The notes: generated by a model not told the origin, from the letters alone. DNA of 64,000 nt from Acanthosepion esculentum (GCA_964036315.1 OZ038510.1:81587583-81651582); one strand, 5' to 3'. Counted from the stretch's first letter, positions 42,522 to 54,094 are shown. A program made the numbers and translations.

Positions 42522-42524
<3 letters not shown>

Positions 42525-42596
<72 letters not shown>
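42525..42596. repeat. (TA)n microsatellite
   Basis: About 36 TA units immediately after the second ribozyme unit. 42597-43180 has no recognisable gene. Confidence 0.95.
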
Positions 42597-42599
<3 letters not shown>

Positions 42600-43179
42600 A
42601 AGTAATTATTCAAAGAATAAATCAATAAAGTTAATGTAATTAATGATGAATTCAATTCGCTAACAGAGTAAATAAGGCATTAACTCACTGTCTATTCGCT
42701 GAACTACGCGATATTTGTTTTTATTAACTGTCAAGTTGATTTGGTCCATATAGAAGTACTTTCGGTCAATCATTTACCATCCTCAGGCAGAGATGTTATT
42801 TTTTTCTCAATTTTAGGTAATTTCGGTTAAAATTCTAAGACGAAAATGAACGTGATACTTGTCGATAGATGTTTTTCAAAAAGTGTTTTATTATTAACAG
42901 TTAAGATTTTCTGGAGCGTGACGCTAGATTTTAGTAATTCACGAATTATATAATTTTAAGTGTTTTTTTTTCCCCTTTAACTTGACATGAACTAATTTTT
43001 TCAATAAATTGACAAAAAAGTAATATGGATGGTATATGGTTACCGAAAGAAAATGCTTTGTGTTTTTTAAATAAACGGTATTAATAACATTTACCGGATT
43101 GAATGTTAGAGAAGTTTCAATTAACATATGCGTTCTCCGAGAGGAATTGAACCTGTGTTCTACAGAGAACCGCCAATTG

Positions 43180-43900
43180 ACTTGATTTATGAAATCTAGG
43201 TAACAAAGACTATAGCTCATCAGAATAATTACCATGAACATACTTATCAGATTAAGAAACTATTAGCATAGAACGTACGGTTACATCTAGCCATTTCAAC
43301 TGTAAAATGATGAGACCTAGCTGCCAATCTAGTACTGCTCTTAAATTCATAAAGTCTAGGTACCAAAGAGGATAGCTCATCAGAACTATTACCATGAACA
43401 TACTTATCAGATTAAGAAACTGTTAGCATAGAACTTATGGTTACATCTAGCCATTTCAACTGTAAAATGATGAGACCTAGCTGCCAAACTAGTACTGCGT
43501 TTAAATTCATAAAGTCTAGGTACCAAAGAGGATAGCTCATCAGAACAATTACCATGAACATATTTAACAAATTACGAAAATGTTAGCATAGAACTTATGG
43601 TTACATCTAGCCTTTTAATCTGTCAAATGATGAGACCTAATTGCCAATCTAGTACGAGGCTGAAATTCATAAAATGTAGGCACCAAAGAAGATAGGTCAT
43701 CAAATCAATTGCTATAAACATACTAATCACATTGGGAAACTGTTACCGTTACATCTAACCATTTCAACTTTAAAATGATGAGACCTAACTGCCAATCTAA
43801 TATTGTGCGTAAATTCTTAAAACTCTCGGTACCAAAGAGGAAATTTAATCAAGACAACTACCATGAAGTTACTTAAGGAAAACGCGCAGGGAATCTACGT
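43180..43900 (-). repeat. Tandem array of LINE C-terminal fragments
   Basis: Four to five units of ~160-175 bp, each (minus) spanning a SKFYANSF-like end back through EFKRSTRLAARSHHFTVEMA. Marker ccatttcaactgtaaaatga begins at about 43286, 43446, 43600 and 43758. The same ORF segment occurs singly at 29950-30345. Confidence 0.8.
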
Positions 43901-44740
43901 TCGAGATGCCAGTTTAGGTCTAATCGCATTGTTTGTTCTTCTTTGGATTGTATTAATAATCTCTAAAAATATAGCAGAAGAAGCAGACCATTTGTAGCAG
44001 TAATATTCAGCGCATTTACATTCACACAGAAGAAGAATTCCTGCAGTATGTCTACCACTAATTTGAGCATTCTTTTATTCTTCTGATAATGTCATTTAAT
44101 TATTTGATTTTGATATAGATATCTGTAATCCTTCAGTCAAATGTTTAGGTCATTGCCTACTACGGCCGCCATTTACAGACATATGTCGACATATTTTAAC
44201 CGCCTGATTCAACACTTAGAAATACAGTTAATTATTTCCCCTAAAAATTGATAATCGACGTGCACATTTTTTACAGTAAATATGAAAATGTCCCAGAAAC
44301 TTCTGTCAATTTATTTTCATCGACAAGCGGAAACAGCTTGTGGGAATTCCTTGATAAACTAATTGATTGCCTGCGTACAAAGAAACATTAGATTAATTGG
44401 ACGAATTTTAAATGTTTTGCATCCTTTCGTTACTTGTTCAAATAACATCGCAAATCAAGCAAGTTGAAGAGTGTCAGATCATTTGAGAAGAACTTAAGAC
44501 TTGAGAGACAAAGAAAACAGCGACTGACATTGAACCCGTTGTGTTTTAAAACTATTTCAAATTAACAGACGAAAAAGAAATGTAAATTTCATATTTATTT
44601 TATTTATATATATTTATTTATTTGCCTTATCTCTCTATTCCTTTCGTTTGTTTTATAAGTTGTTTTTTTTATGCATTTTGTGTTATTGATTTATTTTGTA
44701 TATTTTATAATAAATATAATAATAATAATATTTTGTTTGG
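43901..44740. other. No recognisable gene
   Basis: Unique-looking AT-rich DNA; the short frame from 44622 is hydrophobic by chance of TTT/ATT codons and runs into the LINE. Confidence 0.45.
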
Positions 44741-44843
44741 TTTCAGCAGTGAAGGGGTGGGAACGGGATGCCAGCCTCGTAGGACGCTTAAATTCATGAG
44801 GCCTGGGAACCAGCCGAAGCAGCTCATCGGAGCAATTACCGTG
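44741..44843 (-). mobile_element. LINE fragment, inverted arm
   Basis: 103-bp minus copy of the sequence at 44876-44979, with about two differences, separated by 32 bp. It forms a near-perfect foldback with the plus copy. Confidence 0.85.
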
Positions 44844-44875
44844 AAAATATTTGTAAAAAAAGACAGAGCGAGTGA

Positions 44876-45345
44876 ACGGTAATTGCTCCGATGAGCTGCT
44901 TTGGCTGGTTCCCAGGCCTCATGAATTTAAGCGTCCTACGAAGCTGGCATCCCGTTCCCACCCCTTCACTGCTGAAACTGTTAGATGTAGACGTCTCTTC
45001 TACTCCAATAGCTTCATGTCTCGCATCTCTCGCATGTGGAACTCCCTTCCTTATTCCTGTTTCCCTGACAAATATAATCTCCAACTATTTAAGTGTAACG
45101 TCAATCGACATCTCCAGTTGCCTTGATCTATCCACTTCCCTTCTCCACATCCTTTCCCCTTTCATTCCTATCTGCTCTCGCTCCAAATCTTCTATAACCC
45201 CCTTGCCTTGATGGATCCACTATCCTTCTCCACATCCTTTCCTCTACCACTGCTATCTGCTCTTCCTCCAAACCTTCTGTAACCCCTTGCGTGCTAGTGG
45301 CTTCCAGCCTTGCTTGGGGTGAAAAGCTTAAAAAAACAAAAAGAA
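44876..45345 (+). mobile_element. LINE 3' end (plus), best copy
   Basis: Coding frame HEFKRPTKLASRSHPFTAET, RCRRLFYSNSFMSRISRMWN, SLPYSCFPDKYNLQLFKCNV, NRHLQLP stop at ~45126. Then a 210-bp untranslated region with ctgctctcgctccaaatctt and the terminus cttgcttggggtgaaaagct plus an A-rich tail. The C-terminal motif is the usual end of a non-LTR ORF2. Confidence 0.85.
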
Positions 45346-45884
45346 AAAAAATGTACCCTCACGTGAAATACATCACCAATTGAGATTTTGGCATTAAAAT
45401 TTTTAGTTTCCCGATGACCTAAAACGACAACAGTTCGTGAAAAATTCTGCTCATGCGACCCTAAGGGATGATAAATACACCTCCTAACGTATATCATTAT
45501 TGTTATGTAAGGAATAAAGAAATGTCAGCCCTGAGATCTTCGGTCTATTTGTAAATATTCATTGGCGTTTAAATTTATTTTAAATTGTTATTTTATTCTC
45601 CTCCCCGTACAGACTATAAATTGTACATGTGGGGACTACTTAGGACTTTCAAAGAGACATTGGGGTATTATGGTGGATGTAGTAAGCAACGTAAGTAAGA
45701 ATGCGTTGTTTTGATGTAAATAATATTGCAGTAAGTTTGGGCCAGTGTTCGTGGCTAGCTTAATGTTAAGACAGAACAAGACTGTCCTTTCCTATTTCCC
45801 CATTTTTGGCCTTGTACCACACTTCTGTATATGAGCGGAATAAATATCACCCTTAGTAAAATATTTACTTAAATTGGATACCAT
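45346..45884. other. No recognisable gene
   Basis: Unique-looking; nothing identified on either strand. Confidence 0.45.
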
Positions 45885-46197
45885 TTTTAATTGTTAGTTT
45901 TTTATATACACTATTTACATTATTTGGACTAATGTCCTCATCTTTGTCGCCATATTTATCACAATTTTTCGGCCTTTGTACGCTCCGGCCTTCTTCAGGT
46001 GGTTGGAATGTCGAACTGAACCCTTTATTTCGCTCATTGGGGTAGACTGTTCTAGTTCCACGTGCCATGTTTAATGGATGTCAGTTATCAGTTATCTCCT
46101 GTTAATTCCCCTCTGAAAGTTCTCCACTGCCTTAACCGCGTATTGAACTAACAGTGTGTGGTGCTGTCACTGGATCTAACTAACGTCACGTGCCATG
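45885..46197 (-). mobile_element. SINE (minus), head-to-head partner
   Basis: Tail, hairpin (ggccggagcgtacaaaggcc variant), body and tRNA-like head as in 41395-41728; the head ends at 46197 beside the opposite head. Confidence 0.8.
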
Positions 46198-46660
46198 TCT
46201 CCTCAAGGACACCTGGCACAGTGGATAAAGGCGTTAATGTATAAAAGCGTGGGATGAAGTCATCCAAAACTGATTTACCCCAATAAGAGTCGTGAGTTCA
46301 ATTCCTGGCCACAGCAGTGGTGAACAAAATCGTAGAGATGTGAGTTACTAAAGGTAATTATCCGAATGTGATATCCAAAAAAAGGCATGGCACGGGGAAC
46401 TAGAACAATCTATTCGCTTGAACGAAAACGCGAAGGCCGAAGAGTACGACGGTTGCAACGTCGTGAATATGACAATAAAGACGAAGACAACAGTCCGAAC
46501 AATATGAATAGTGTAAATACTTTAAAAAAACTCATCTCAGAAATATTGACAGATCCTGATAAAGGCCGGAGCGTACAACGGCCGAAACATTGTAAATAGA
46601 GTAAATAAGGTAAATACTTCATCTCAGAAATATGAACAGAATATTGGAGAGTAGTAGAAT
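46198..46660 (+). mobile_element. SINE (plus), head-to-head partner
   Basis: Begins aaggacacctggcacagtgg with B-box-like gagttcaattcctggcc, then body, two damaged tails (gtacgacggttgcaacgtcg, ggagcgtacaacggccgaaa) and catctcagaaat ends. The subfamily matches 15092-15580, not the partner's. Confidence 0.75.
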
Positions 46661-47527
46661 AAATATTCTCCATAGCCTCTTGGAACGAGATTATTCGTAT
46701 ATCATTCCATGTCATGGATTCCCCCCCCCCGCCACACACTATAGCTTAGCTTGATCGAAATGTAACTTACTCACAATGGCCTGCGAGGCGAATTTACTAA
46801 CCATCATTTTGCCGTTGGCGTTCAAGTGTGATTTGATTATGCCGAAAAAAAAATCCTGCAAATCTTCTATGCCTTTTCTGGTACCTAAAAAGAAAGCACC
46901 AGAGATTTAACTGCGCTAAGATAAACACAACCTGGCCTCAAGCGAGAAGATATTTTCGGATCGTTTGCCAACTCCCAAGCTGTATTTGTCAGAATGCGAA
47001 ATACTTTATTACGAAAATGTTTTGTCGTAGCTCTGTACTCGCCCCGGGGATGATTTCTTTCTTAAAGGGAAATGCTGTAAAATCGATGTAGAATTGTATA
47101 GCATCATTACTTTTTCTGTTGCAAGATGTTAAGAACATTTGTAGAAATATTTCGAAGCTTACACAGCTATATACAGATAGCACGAATGCACAAGTCATCG
47201 TGACCAGGAAGATGAAGGTACTGGCGCAGTTTTTAAAACTGTTGCTCACGTCAGATTATGTGCTCTCTCCCATAAACAACATGTGACCTCTGTGTATGTT
47301 AAAGAAACACAAATGTGCCTGAGCTGGTGTCTGCAATAGGGACTAGCTAGCAACCCTACAATCGGAAACGAGAAGCCATTATCTTATTATAAGTGTGCTA
47401 GACCCTCGCTTAGTTCGCACGACTATTACGACCTGCTGATACCTCATAAATAATGAACTATTCCGTTTTGATCGCGTGGAAAGAGGAGAAACGACACTAC
47501 TTGATTTCAGTGAGAAAATGAATGAAT

Positions 47528-47594
<67 letters not shown>

Positions 47595-47789
47595 GTGGAA
47601 AGAGAGAGGGGGAGAGAGAGGGGGAGAGAGGGGGAGAGAGAGGGGGAGAGAGAGGGGGGAGAGAGAGTGAATTACACTAAGCTAATAAGAACAGATACTA
47701 TACGTTGATCTTATTATTTATATTCACCAAAATGTACAAAATTTGCCACAAGGGCTAAAATGGTGTGGGTGACAAAGACTGCCATTCTC
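46661..47789. other. No confident gene; simple repeats
   Basis: An 86-residue minus frame (46989-47249) is hydrophobic but has no recognised family. 47310-47345 shares a SINE segment with 18110-18165. (GATA)n at 47545-47594 is followed by GGGGAGAGAG repeats to 47670. Confidence 0.4.
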
Positions 47790-48650
47790 TAGTTATTGTT
47801 ATTATTATTATTATTATTATTTCCTTTGATTTCTGTTCAATACGCATTTCCTTCTAGGGAACTAGGTCCCGCAATGATTTCATGACGTATTCTACTGATC
47901 ATTTTAGTAAAAGATCATCCACATTTGTTAGATTTCCACTTCAAGGTCCTTGTATTTTGATAGTTTTATGGAGAACTTCAAAGATACCTTACAATCTGCA
48001 TGGATTACTAAGTCAATAAGAAAGTTCATTCTGTTTGTTGTGGTCTTTGATCGGATGTCTGGACGAAAAGTCCCATAAAGTTATGACTTGTCTTATGTCT
48101 GTAACCGGGTCTGGGTGATTTTCATACCAGTTTCTTGCAGTTTCCTTCCCGTAAAAGTTGGATATTTTCCAGTGTTGACATTGGCCCACTTTATGATGAT
48201 GTGTTTGATATTCAGTGGGTGCTAACACTCTGCACTCCTGATACAAGATGGTCAATTGTTTCTGGATATTTATCAAAGAATTTGCATTTCGGTTTAGCAT
48301 CATTTTTCATTATGTTTGCTTGGTAATTTCGTCCTAGGCAGCAATAATGAATTCTTGGGTGTCAGCTTTTAACCCTGCACTACGTAATCCCCTGATGGGT
48401 ACAGAGTTTGTCTAAATCAGTTTGTTTGGTACGGGCAGAGTATTGACTATGAAGAGGTTTATTTTGCCATTGGTTTTGCATTTGGTACATTGCATTTGCT
48501 TCTTTTTTTTTTAGTTCTTTGCCACTTCAGAAGGTGCATTATAGTTTACCTGCACTTCTTCACCCACTTGAAATTCTCTTTTAAATATGTGGGCTTCCTT
48601 TATTGATGTAAAAAGTTTCTTATTTCTTTCAGATTCTTTGACGTATATCA
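47790..48650 (-). mobile_element. R2/Dong-like LINE, copy 1
   Basis: An (ATT)n tract at 47791-47822 (AAT tail on minus) precedes a 3' region (tttcctttgatttctgttca) and minus coding pieces including APTEYQTHHHKVGQCQHWKI, SNFYGKETARNWYENHPDPV and ITLWDF. Same protein as 59312-60282. Heavily shifted; also reads back to kexFKREFQVg-type sequence at 48560-48610. Confidence 0.75.
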
Positions 48651-48661
48651 GTGTCCAGTTT

Positions 48662-48825
48662 GAAGAAGAAGAAGAAGAAGAAGAAGAAGAAGAAGAAGAA
48701 GAAGAAGAAGAAGAAGAAGAAGAAGAAGGATGAGAAGAAGAAGAAGAAGAAGAAGAAGAAGAAGAAGAAGAAGAAGAAGAAGAAGAAGAAGAAGAAGAAG
48801 AAGGAGAAGAAGAAGAAGAATTGGA
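48662..48825 (+). repeat. (GAA)n tract
   Basis: About 52 GAA units with a few substitutions, purine-only on plus. The poly-Lys and poly-Arg frames are artefacts. Confidence 0.97.
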
Positions 48826-49060
48826 AGAATAAGAAGTAGAAGAAGCAGGCTTCTGCAGTTTTTAGTTATCTTTGAAAACGGGTTGTTGGTGTTTTGTAAG
48901 AGTTCTAGTTGAACTAATCCTCTGCTTCCTTAGGATCCGGACAGATACATCATCTTAGGATGATGCATGCGGTGTTAAATGAAATTCCCCCACTTGAAAT
49001 TCCTTTTTGAATTTGTTGGCTTCATTTATTACTGAATAAAGTTTCTTTCTTTTTTTAAAA
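48826..49060 (-). mobile_element. R2/Dong-like LINE fragment
   Basis: ttgaaattcctttttgaatt...attactgaataaagtttctt matches 59140-59195, the region encoding VIKEAKKFKREFQVRAKAQL. Confidence 0.5.
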
Positions 49061-49129
49061 AAAAAGTGCCGAGATTCAAAAAACAAAAAAAGTGAATATA
49101 TTTTACGTCAAGAACTGGGGTGATAGTAA

Positions 49130-49345
49130 GGAAACAGGCATTAATTAGAGATACAAAAGATGGGAAGTTGTGGAGAGCCATGATCACCTAAATAATAAGC
49201 TTGTGTAAATGGATACCAGAAAAAAAGACTGGAAGCGATGGTAAGTGCCCAAACATTGCTTAGAGCTACATTTGATAGGAAGCTGTGGAAAGCCATGATC
49301 GCTCGCGTCCTGAAAGCACGGGTCACATAAAAGAAGACGAGATTA
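49130..49345 (+). pseudogene. Two units of the 148-bp LINE-end family
   Basis: RYKRWEVVESHDHL-type and LRATFDRKLWKAMIARVLKA pieces: old copies of the LLRATRDRKLWRAMIANVLK terminus. Confidence 0.65.
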
Positions 49346-49499
49346 AATTTTTGCTGCCGGGTCGATTTTTGTGCCTGATTCTTTGCAGACAAAAGATGGC
49401 TAAGTTAATAGCCATATATCCTGACATAGAACAAGTAGTAATAGATGTATTAGCCATGCATGATAGACGCTTAGCCGATCATGTATCTTTTCATACATG

Positions 49500-50480
49500 A
49501 CAGACGAGGCAGATTTTTCCCGCAGTAGATTGCCATTTCTTTCTGCAGTAGAGCAGTTGGCATCCAAGGCTATACAACCCGTTCTGTCCTACTATTTACC
49601 CATAGCTGGGGGGAGGGGTAGAAGAAGAGGATTCATACCTTTCCCAAAGGGAATCATCACGTAAGTGAATGTAATGGATTCGACTGGAATTCGAACCCGG
49701 CTCTCCGATTCAGTTATGTGCCGTGCGTGATAGACGCTTGGGCGATCATGTAACTTTCAATACATGACTAACGAGGCATATTTTTCCCGCAGTAGGTTGC
49801 TATTTCTTTCTGCGATAGACCAGTTTCCATCCAAGTCTATAGAACCCGGTCTGTCCTGCTATTTACCCGTAGCTGGGGGGAGAAGAAGATGATTCATACC
49901 TTTCCCAAGGGTATCAGCACGTAAGTGAATGTAATGGATTCGACTGGAATTCGAACTCGGCTTTCCGATTCAGTTATGTGCCATGAGTGATACACGCTTA
50001 GGTTATCATGTATATTTCGATACATGAATGACGAGGCAGATCTTTCCACGCAGTAGGTTGCCATTTCTTTTTGCGGTAGACCATTTGCCATCCAAGGCTA
50101 TAGAACACCGGTCTGTCCTGCTATTTACCCATAGATGTAGGGAGAAAAAGAGGATTCATACCTTTCCCAAGGGTATCAGCACGTAAGTGAATGTAATGGA
50201 TTCGACTGGAATTTGAACTCGGCTATCCGATTCAGCTATGTGCCATGCATGATACACGCTTAGCCGATCATTTATCTTTCGATACATGACTGACGGGGCA
50301 GATTTTCTTCCCGCAGTTGGTTGCCATTTCTTTCTGCGGTAGATCAGCTGCCATCCAAGGTTATAGAAAACGGTCTGTCTTGCGATTTACCCATAGCTGG
50401 GGGGGGGAAGAAGAGGATTCATACCTTTCCCAAGGTATGAATTCACATAAGTTAATGTAATGGATTCGACAGCAATTCGA
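49500..50480 (-). repeat. Tandem array of a tRNA-like SINE
   Basis: Four units of ~264 bp; tgccatttctttctgc recurs near 49529, 49797, 50058 and 50322. On minus each reads an A/B-box-like head (ggagagccgggttcgaattc), gggaaaggtatgaatcctct, gctatgggtaaatagcagga, then ccaaggctatagaac. The same element is single at 13880-14055. Tandem SINE repeats of this order are unusual. Confidence 0.8.
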
Positions 50481-51270
50481 ACTCGGCTCTAGGATTCTTC
50501 AGTTCGAGTAAAGGGCGTGCTATTCAGATAACAAAGTGGGAACATTGGCCAAGCTCAAAAGTCAAGAGTTGAAAATCCTTTTAACTTCCGAAACTGACTT
50601 TTGGAGCAAGCGTTTGTTACGAACCTGCCAACAACTTCGCCCTGACTTACCCGCTGTTCGAATTATTGACGTTAAACTGAGCGAGACCAGTTCTGCATTG
50701 TTCTGGTTTCGTGTTAATAGACGAAATACTGCAAGCCAGTCAAATCTATCCGCACGGAACAGCTAAACAGGTTTCTCGTTAACAAAACCATTGTCATTTT
50801 TCCTTTCGCATTTACTTTCATATATCCGAAATATGTCAGCGTAAATGGTTTTATTCAAAAGACAGACGCGGGGCATATAGGTCTCCGCCCAGGTAAGACG
50901 TAGACTTAGTGAACCAATTTAAGAGTGGGTTCTAATTAAGTGTTACCTGTATATTTTATTCGGTCATTTGCGTCTTTTGTTGTTCCACGTTTTGATATTT
51001 TCTTTGCCTTGAGGTAATTTTTCTTCGGGTTTATCTTTTTTTTCTTTTTTGTAATTTTTTTTTTTTTTTCGTTTTATTGAACCCGTCTTCTTCGTTCCGA
51101 GTATTCAAATGATGTCAGTTTGAAATCAACGAAGGGTGGCGCATCTTGAAGGTTACAGAATGAAGGTGAAGACTGGCGGGGTTAGATCGTCCTGGGACGG
51201 TGTCTCTCTTAAAAATCTCTCACTTTCGCGAAGGAAATATTTAATCTCAAAACAGTAATGGATTTGGCAT
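50481..51270. other. No recognisable gene
   Basis: A 76-residue plus frame at 50536-50766 (KSQELKILLTSETDFWSKRL) looks ordinary but has no match I can name. Confidence 0.4.
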
Positions 51271-51274
51271 CTCC

Positions 51275-51437
51275 ATCTCTCTCTCTCTCACACACTCTCT
51301 CTCACACACTCTTTCTCTCTCTAGCGCTGTCACTCTCCATCAATATCTCACTCCATCTTTCTCTCTCTCTTTCCCTTAATCTTCCTCATTCCATCTCTCG
51401 CTCTCTCTGCCCATAATTGATTTTTCTGATTTTTGTG

Positions 51438-51469
<32 letters not shown>

Positions 51470-52180
51470 CTTCTTCTTCTTCTTCTTCTTCTTCTTCTTC
51501 TTCTTCTTTTTCTTCCGTTCTTTCTTTCTTTATTTCTTTTTTTATTTCTAATTCCCTTATTTCTTATTTTCCTTCTGCTTCTTTCTTTTCAATTCCCTTC
51601 TTCTTTCTCTCATTCTTTCTTTCTCTTTTTCTTTCTTTTTTCCTTTGCTTATTTTTGATTTAACTGCTTTTGTGCTTTGATTTTTACATTCTTTATTTCG
51701 TTCCTGCTTTCTTATCGACCTTTTCTTTTCTTCATTTCTTTTTCATTTATTCATTCATCCATTCTTTCATTATTCATTCATTATTTCTGTTTTGCCTTCT
51801 TTTTCTTCTTTAGTTTCGTGCTTCTTCTTCTTCTTCTTCTTCATCTTCTTATTCTTTTTCTTTTTCTTTCTTTCTTTCTTTCTTTCTTATTTCGCTTCTT
51901 CTTTCTTTTTAATTAACTTCTTCCTCTCATTCTTTCTTTCTCATTTCCCTTTTTCTTTCTTTCTTTCTTTCTTTCATTCTTTCTTTCTTTTTTCTTTCTT
52001 TTCCCCTGCTTCTTCTTTCTTTTTAATTCCCTTCTTTTTCCTCTCATTCTTCCGTTCCCATTTCCTTTTTTCTTTCTTTCTTTCTTTCATTCTTTCTTTC
52101 TTTTTTCTTTCTTTTCCCCTGCTTCTTCTTTCTTTTTAATTCCCTTCTTTTTCCTCTCATTCTTCCGTTCTCATTTCCCT

Positions 52181-52228
<48 letters not shown>

Positions 52229-52570
52229 TTAATTACATTCTTCTTTCTCTCATTCTTTCTCATTTCCCTTCTTTCTTTCTTTCTTTCTTACTTATTTCCG
52301 ATTCTTTCTTTTAATTACATTCTTCTTTCTCTCATTCGTTCTTTCTCATTTCATTTCATTCATTCATTCATTCTTTCTTTCTTTCTTGTTTTCTTTCTTT
52401 CTTTTTTCTTCCTTTCTTTCTTTCTTTCTTTCTTATTTCCGTTCCTTTCGTTTAATTACATTTTTCTTTCTCTCATTCTTTCTTTCTCATTTCCCTTCAT
52501 TCATTCTTTGTTTCTTTCCTTCTTTCATTCATTCATTCATTCTTTCTTTCTTTCTTTCTTTCTACTATAC
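51275..52570 (+). repeat. 1.3-kb polypyrimidine region
   Basis: (CT)n 51275-51420, (CTT)n 51440-51506, then CTTT-dominated sequence to ~52565, with repeated blocks such as cttctttctttttaattccc. Strongly strand-asymmetric. All Phe/Ser/Leu-rich frames are artefacts. Confidence 0.95.
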
Positions 52571-53089
52571 ACTTCATATCTGGTTACACACTCCTTTCTT
52601 AAGTCCATAAAAAATCACTTCGTTCACATTTTTATGCATTACTAAAATAGGAATAACGTCGAAATCATGAGTCTGGAAACATTCATGAATTTTTGTTATT
52701 CTTTTTCTCCCCCTAAAACTTTCAGAACTCCATTAATCTCATTTCTAAAAGGGCCTGAATGCATATACTCTGAGGTGTAAATAGTTACTCACAGCAAAAA
52801 TGATTCTTCTTCTATTCGAACCCGATAACACCGTAGATGATGTTACCAACGCCATTCGTGAGATGGCATCCCAGCTCTTCCTTTCAGACATGCCGACATA
52901 AATAAGCTCGGACTTTGTCCTCAATAGACATTTATTATCTGCTACCAGAGCACCAAGCAGTTATGATGGAGGTCATTAGAAGAATTTCAGTACGCTAGGA
53001 TTCTATCTCCCAAGCAGCACCTCCCTCATTACTCTAAAATGTGCTCAGTTAAAAGAAATGAACTTATTATATTTCTGCAACGTTAGATC
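52571..53089. other. No recognisable gene
   Basis: Unique-looking sequence. Confidence 0.45.
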
Positions 53090-53810
53090 GCCATCTTTTA
53101 TGTGCTGGGTCCCTTCAGGACGTTGGCGATCATGGCTTTCCACAATTTCCTGCACTTTGTAGCTCTTAATAAATGTTGTCTTTTTGTTATCTCTCCTAAA
53201 CCTTGTTCCGCCATCCATTTACACAATATCATTCTTCTACTTTTTCTATGTGCCGTGTCTCTTCAGGACGTTGGCGATCATGGCTTCTCCACAATTTCCT
53301 GCCCTTTGTAGCTGTTAATAAATCTTGTCTTTTCGTTATCTCTCCTAAACCTTGTTATGTCATCCATTTACTCAAGCTCGTTCTTCTACTTTTTCAATGT
53401 GCCGTGTCTCTTCAGCACGTTGGCGATCATGTCTCTCCACAATTTCCTGTCCCTTGTAGCTCTTAATAAATTTTCTCTTTTTGTTATCTCTCCTAAACCT
53501 TGTTCCGTCATCCATTTACTCAACCTCGTTTTTCTACTTTTTCTATGTGCCGTGTCTCTTCAGGACGTTGGCGATCATGGCTCTCCACAATTTCCTGTCC
53601 TTTGTAGCTGTTAATAAATCTTGTCTTTTCGTTATCTCTCCTAAACCTTGTTATGTCATCCATTTACTCAAGCTCGTTCTCCTACTTTTTCTATGTGCCG
53701 TGTCTCTTCAGGACATTGGGGATCATGTCTCTCCACAATTTCCTGTCCCTTGTAGCTCTTAATAAATCTTGTCTTTTAGTTTTCTCTCCATGTTCTGTTA
53801 GTATCAAATT
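53090..53810 (-). repeat. 148-bp LINE-derived satellite, reverse array
   Basis: Same unit as 16506-17255, inverted; cacaatttcctg begins at about 53141, 53290, 53438, 53586 and 53734, a 148-bp step. Upstream on minus (53691-53873) a QDLLRATRDRKLWRDMI stretch joins unrelated LINE sequence. Confidence 0.9.
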
Positions 53811-54094
53811 TCCTAGAAATGTCAATTGATGTTTCGCATACGTTTCCTTTTTTATTTGCATTTTCTCTAACAATAAAGAAAGTATATAAATTCACTTTCG
53901 TCTCATGTACAGGCTTTATTACAATTCTAATAATCGTTTTTTTAAACACTGCTGAGGAGTGGAAGTAGTTAAAATAATAGCGGTGTCAAGGGAAAATCTT
54001 CCTTTTTGACACGCTGTTTTTTTTGCAGGCATGAAGGTCAAAGTGTGTGTTGTGATGTTGGACTGCTTCGCTTGTCACTTTTGCTTTGTCAAGC

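Larger units (their letters stand above)
41955..42524 (+). mobile_element. Tandem dimer of a retrozyme-like element
   Basis: Two head-to-tail units (about 41955-42200 and 42201-42513), each starting near gtgtgggtttgtaaacag and ending in a hammerhead ribozyme; the spacing between the two cleavage sites is 313 bp. The first unit is 5'-truncated. (TA)n follows directly at 42525. Retrozymes known from plants and metazoans are small non-autonomous elements present as such dimers, whose transcripts cut at both sites and circularise. The first unit has lost 17-18 bp around the B box and one essential ribozyme base, the second keeps both. Confidence 0.8.

Noticed and set aside
46989..47249. Small membrane protein on minus (86 residues)
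   Set aside because: Hydrophobic, but no recognised family, no supporting splice or promoter context, and of a size expected by chance in AT-rich DNA.
48651..48912. Poly-Lys and poly-Arg open frames
   Set aside because: They are translations of the (GAA)n tract.
50536..50766. 76-residue plus frame as a gene
   Set aside because: No recognised domain and no flanking gene structure; kept only as a note.
51433..52610. Ser/Phe/Leu-rich membrane-like proteins
   Set aside because: Direct translation of CTT and CTTT repeats.
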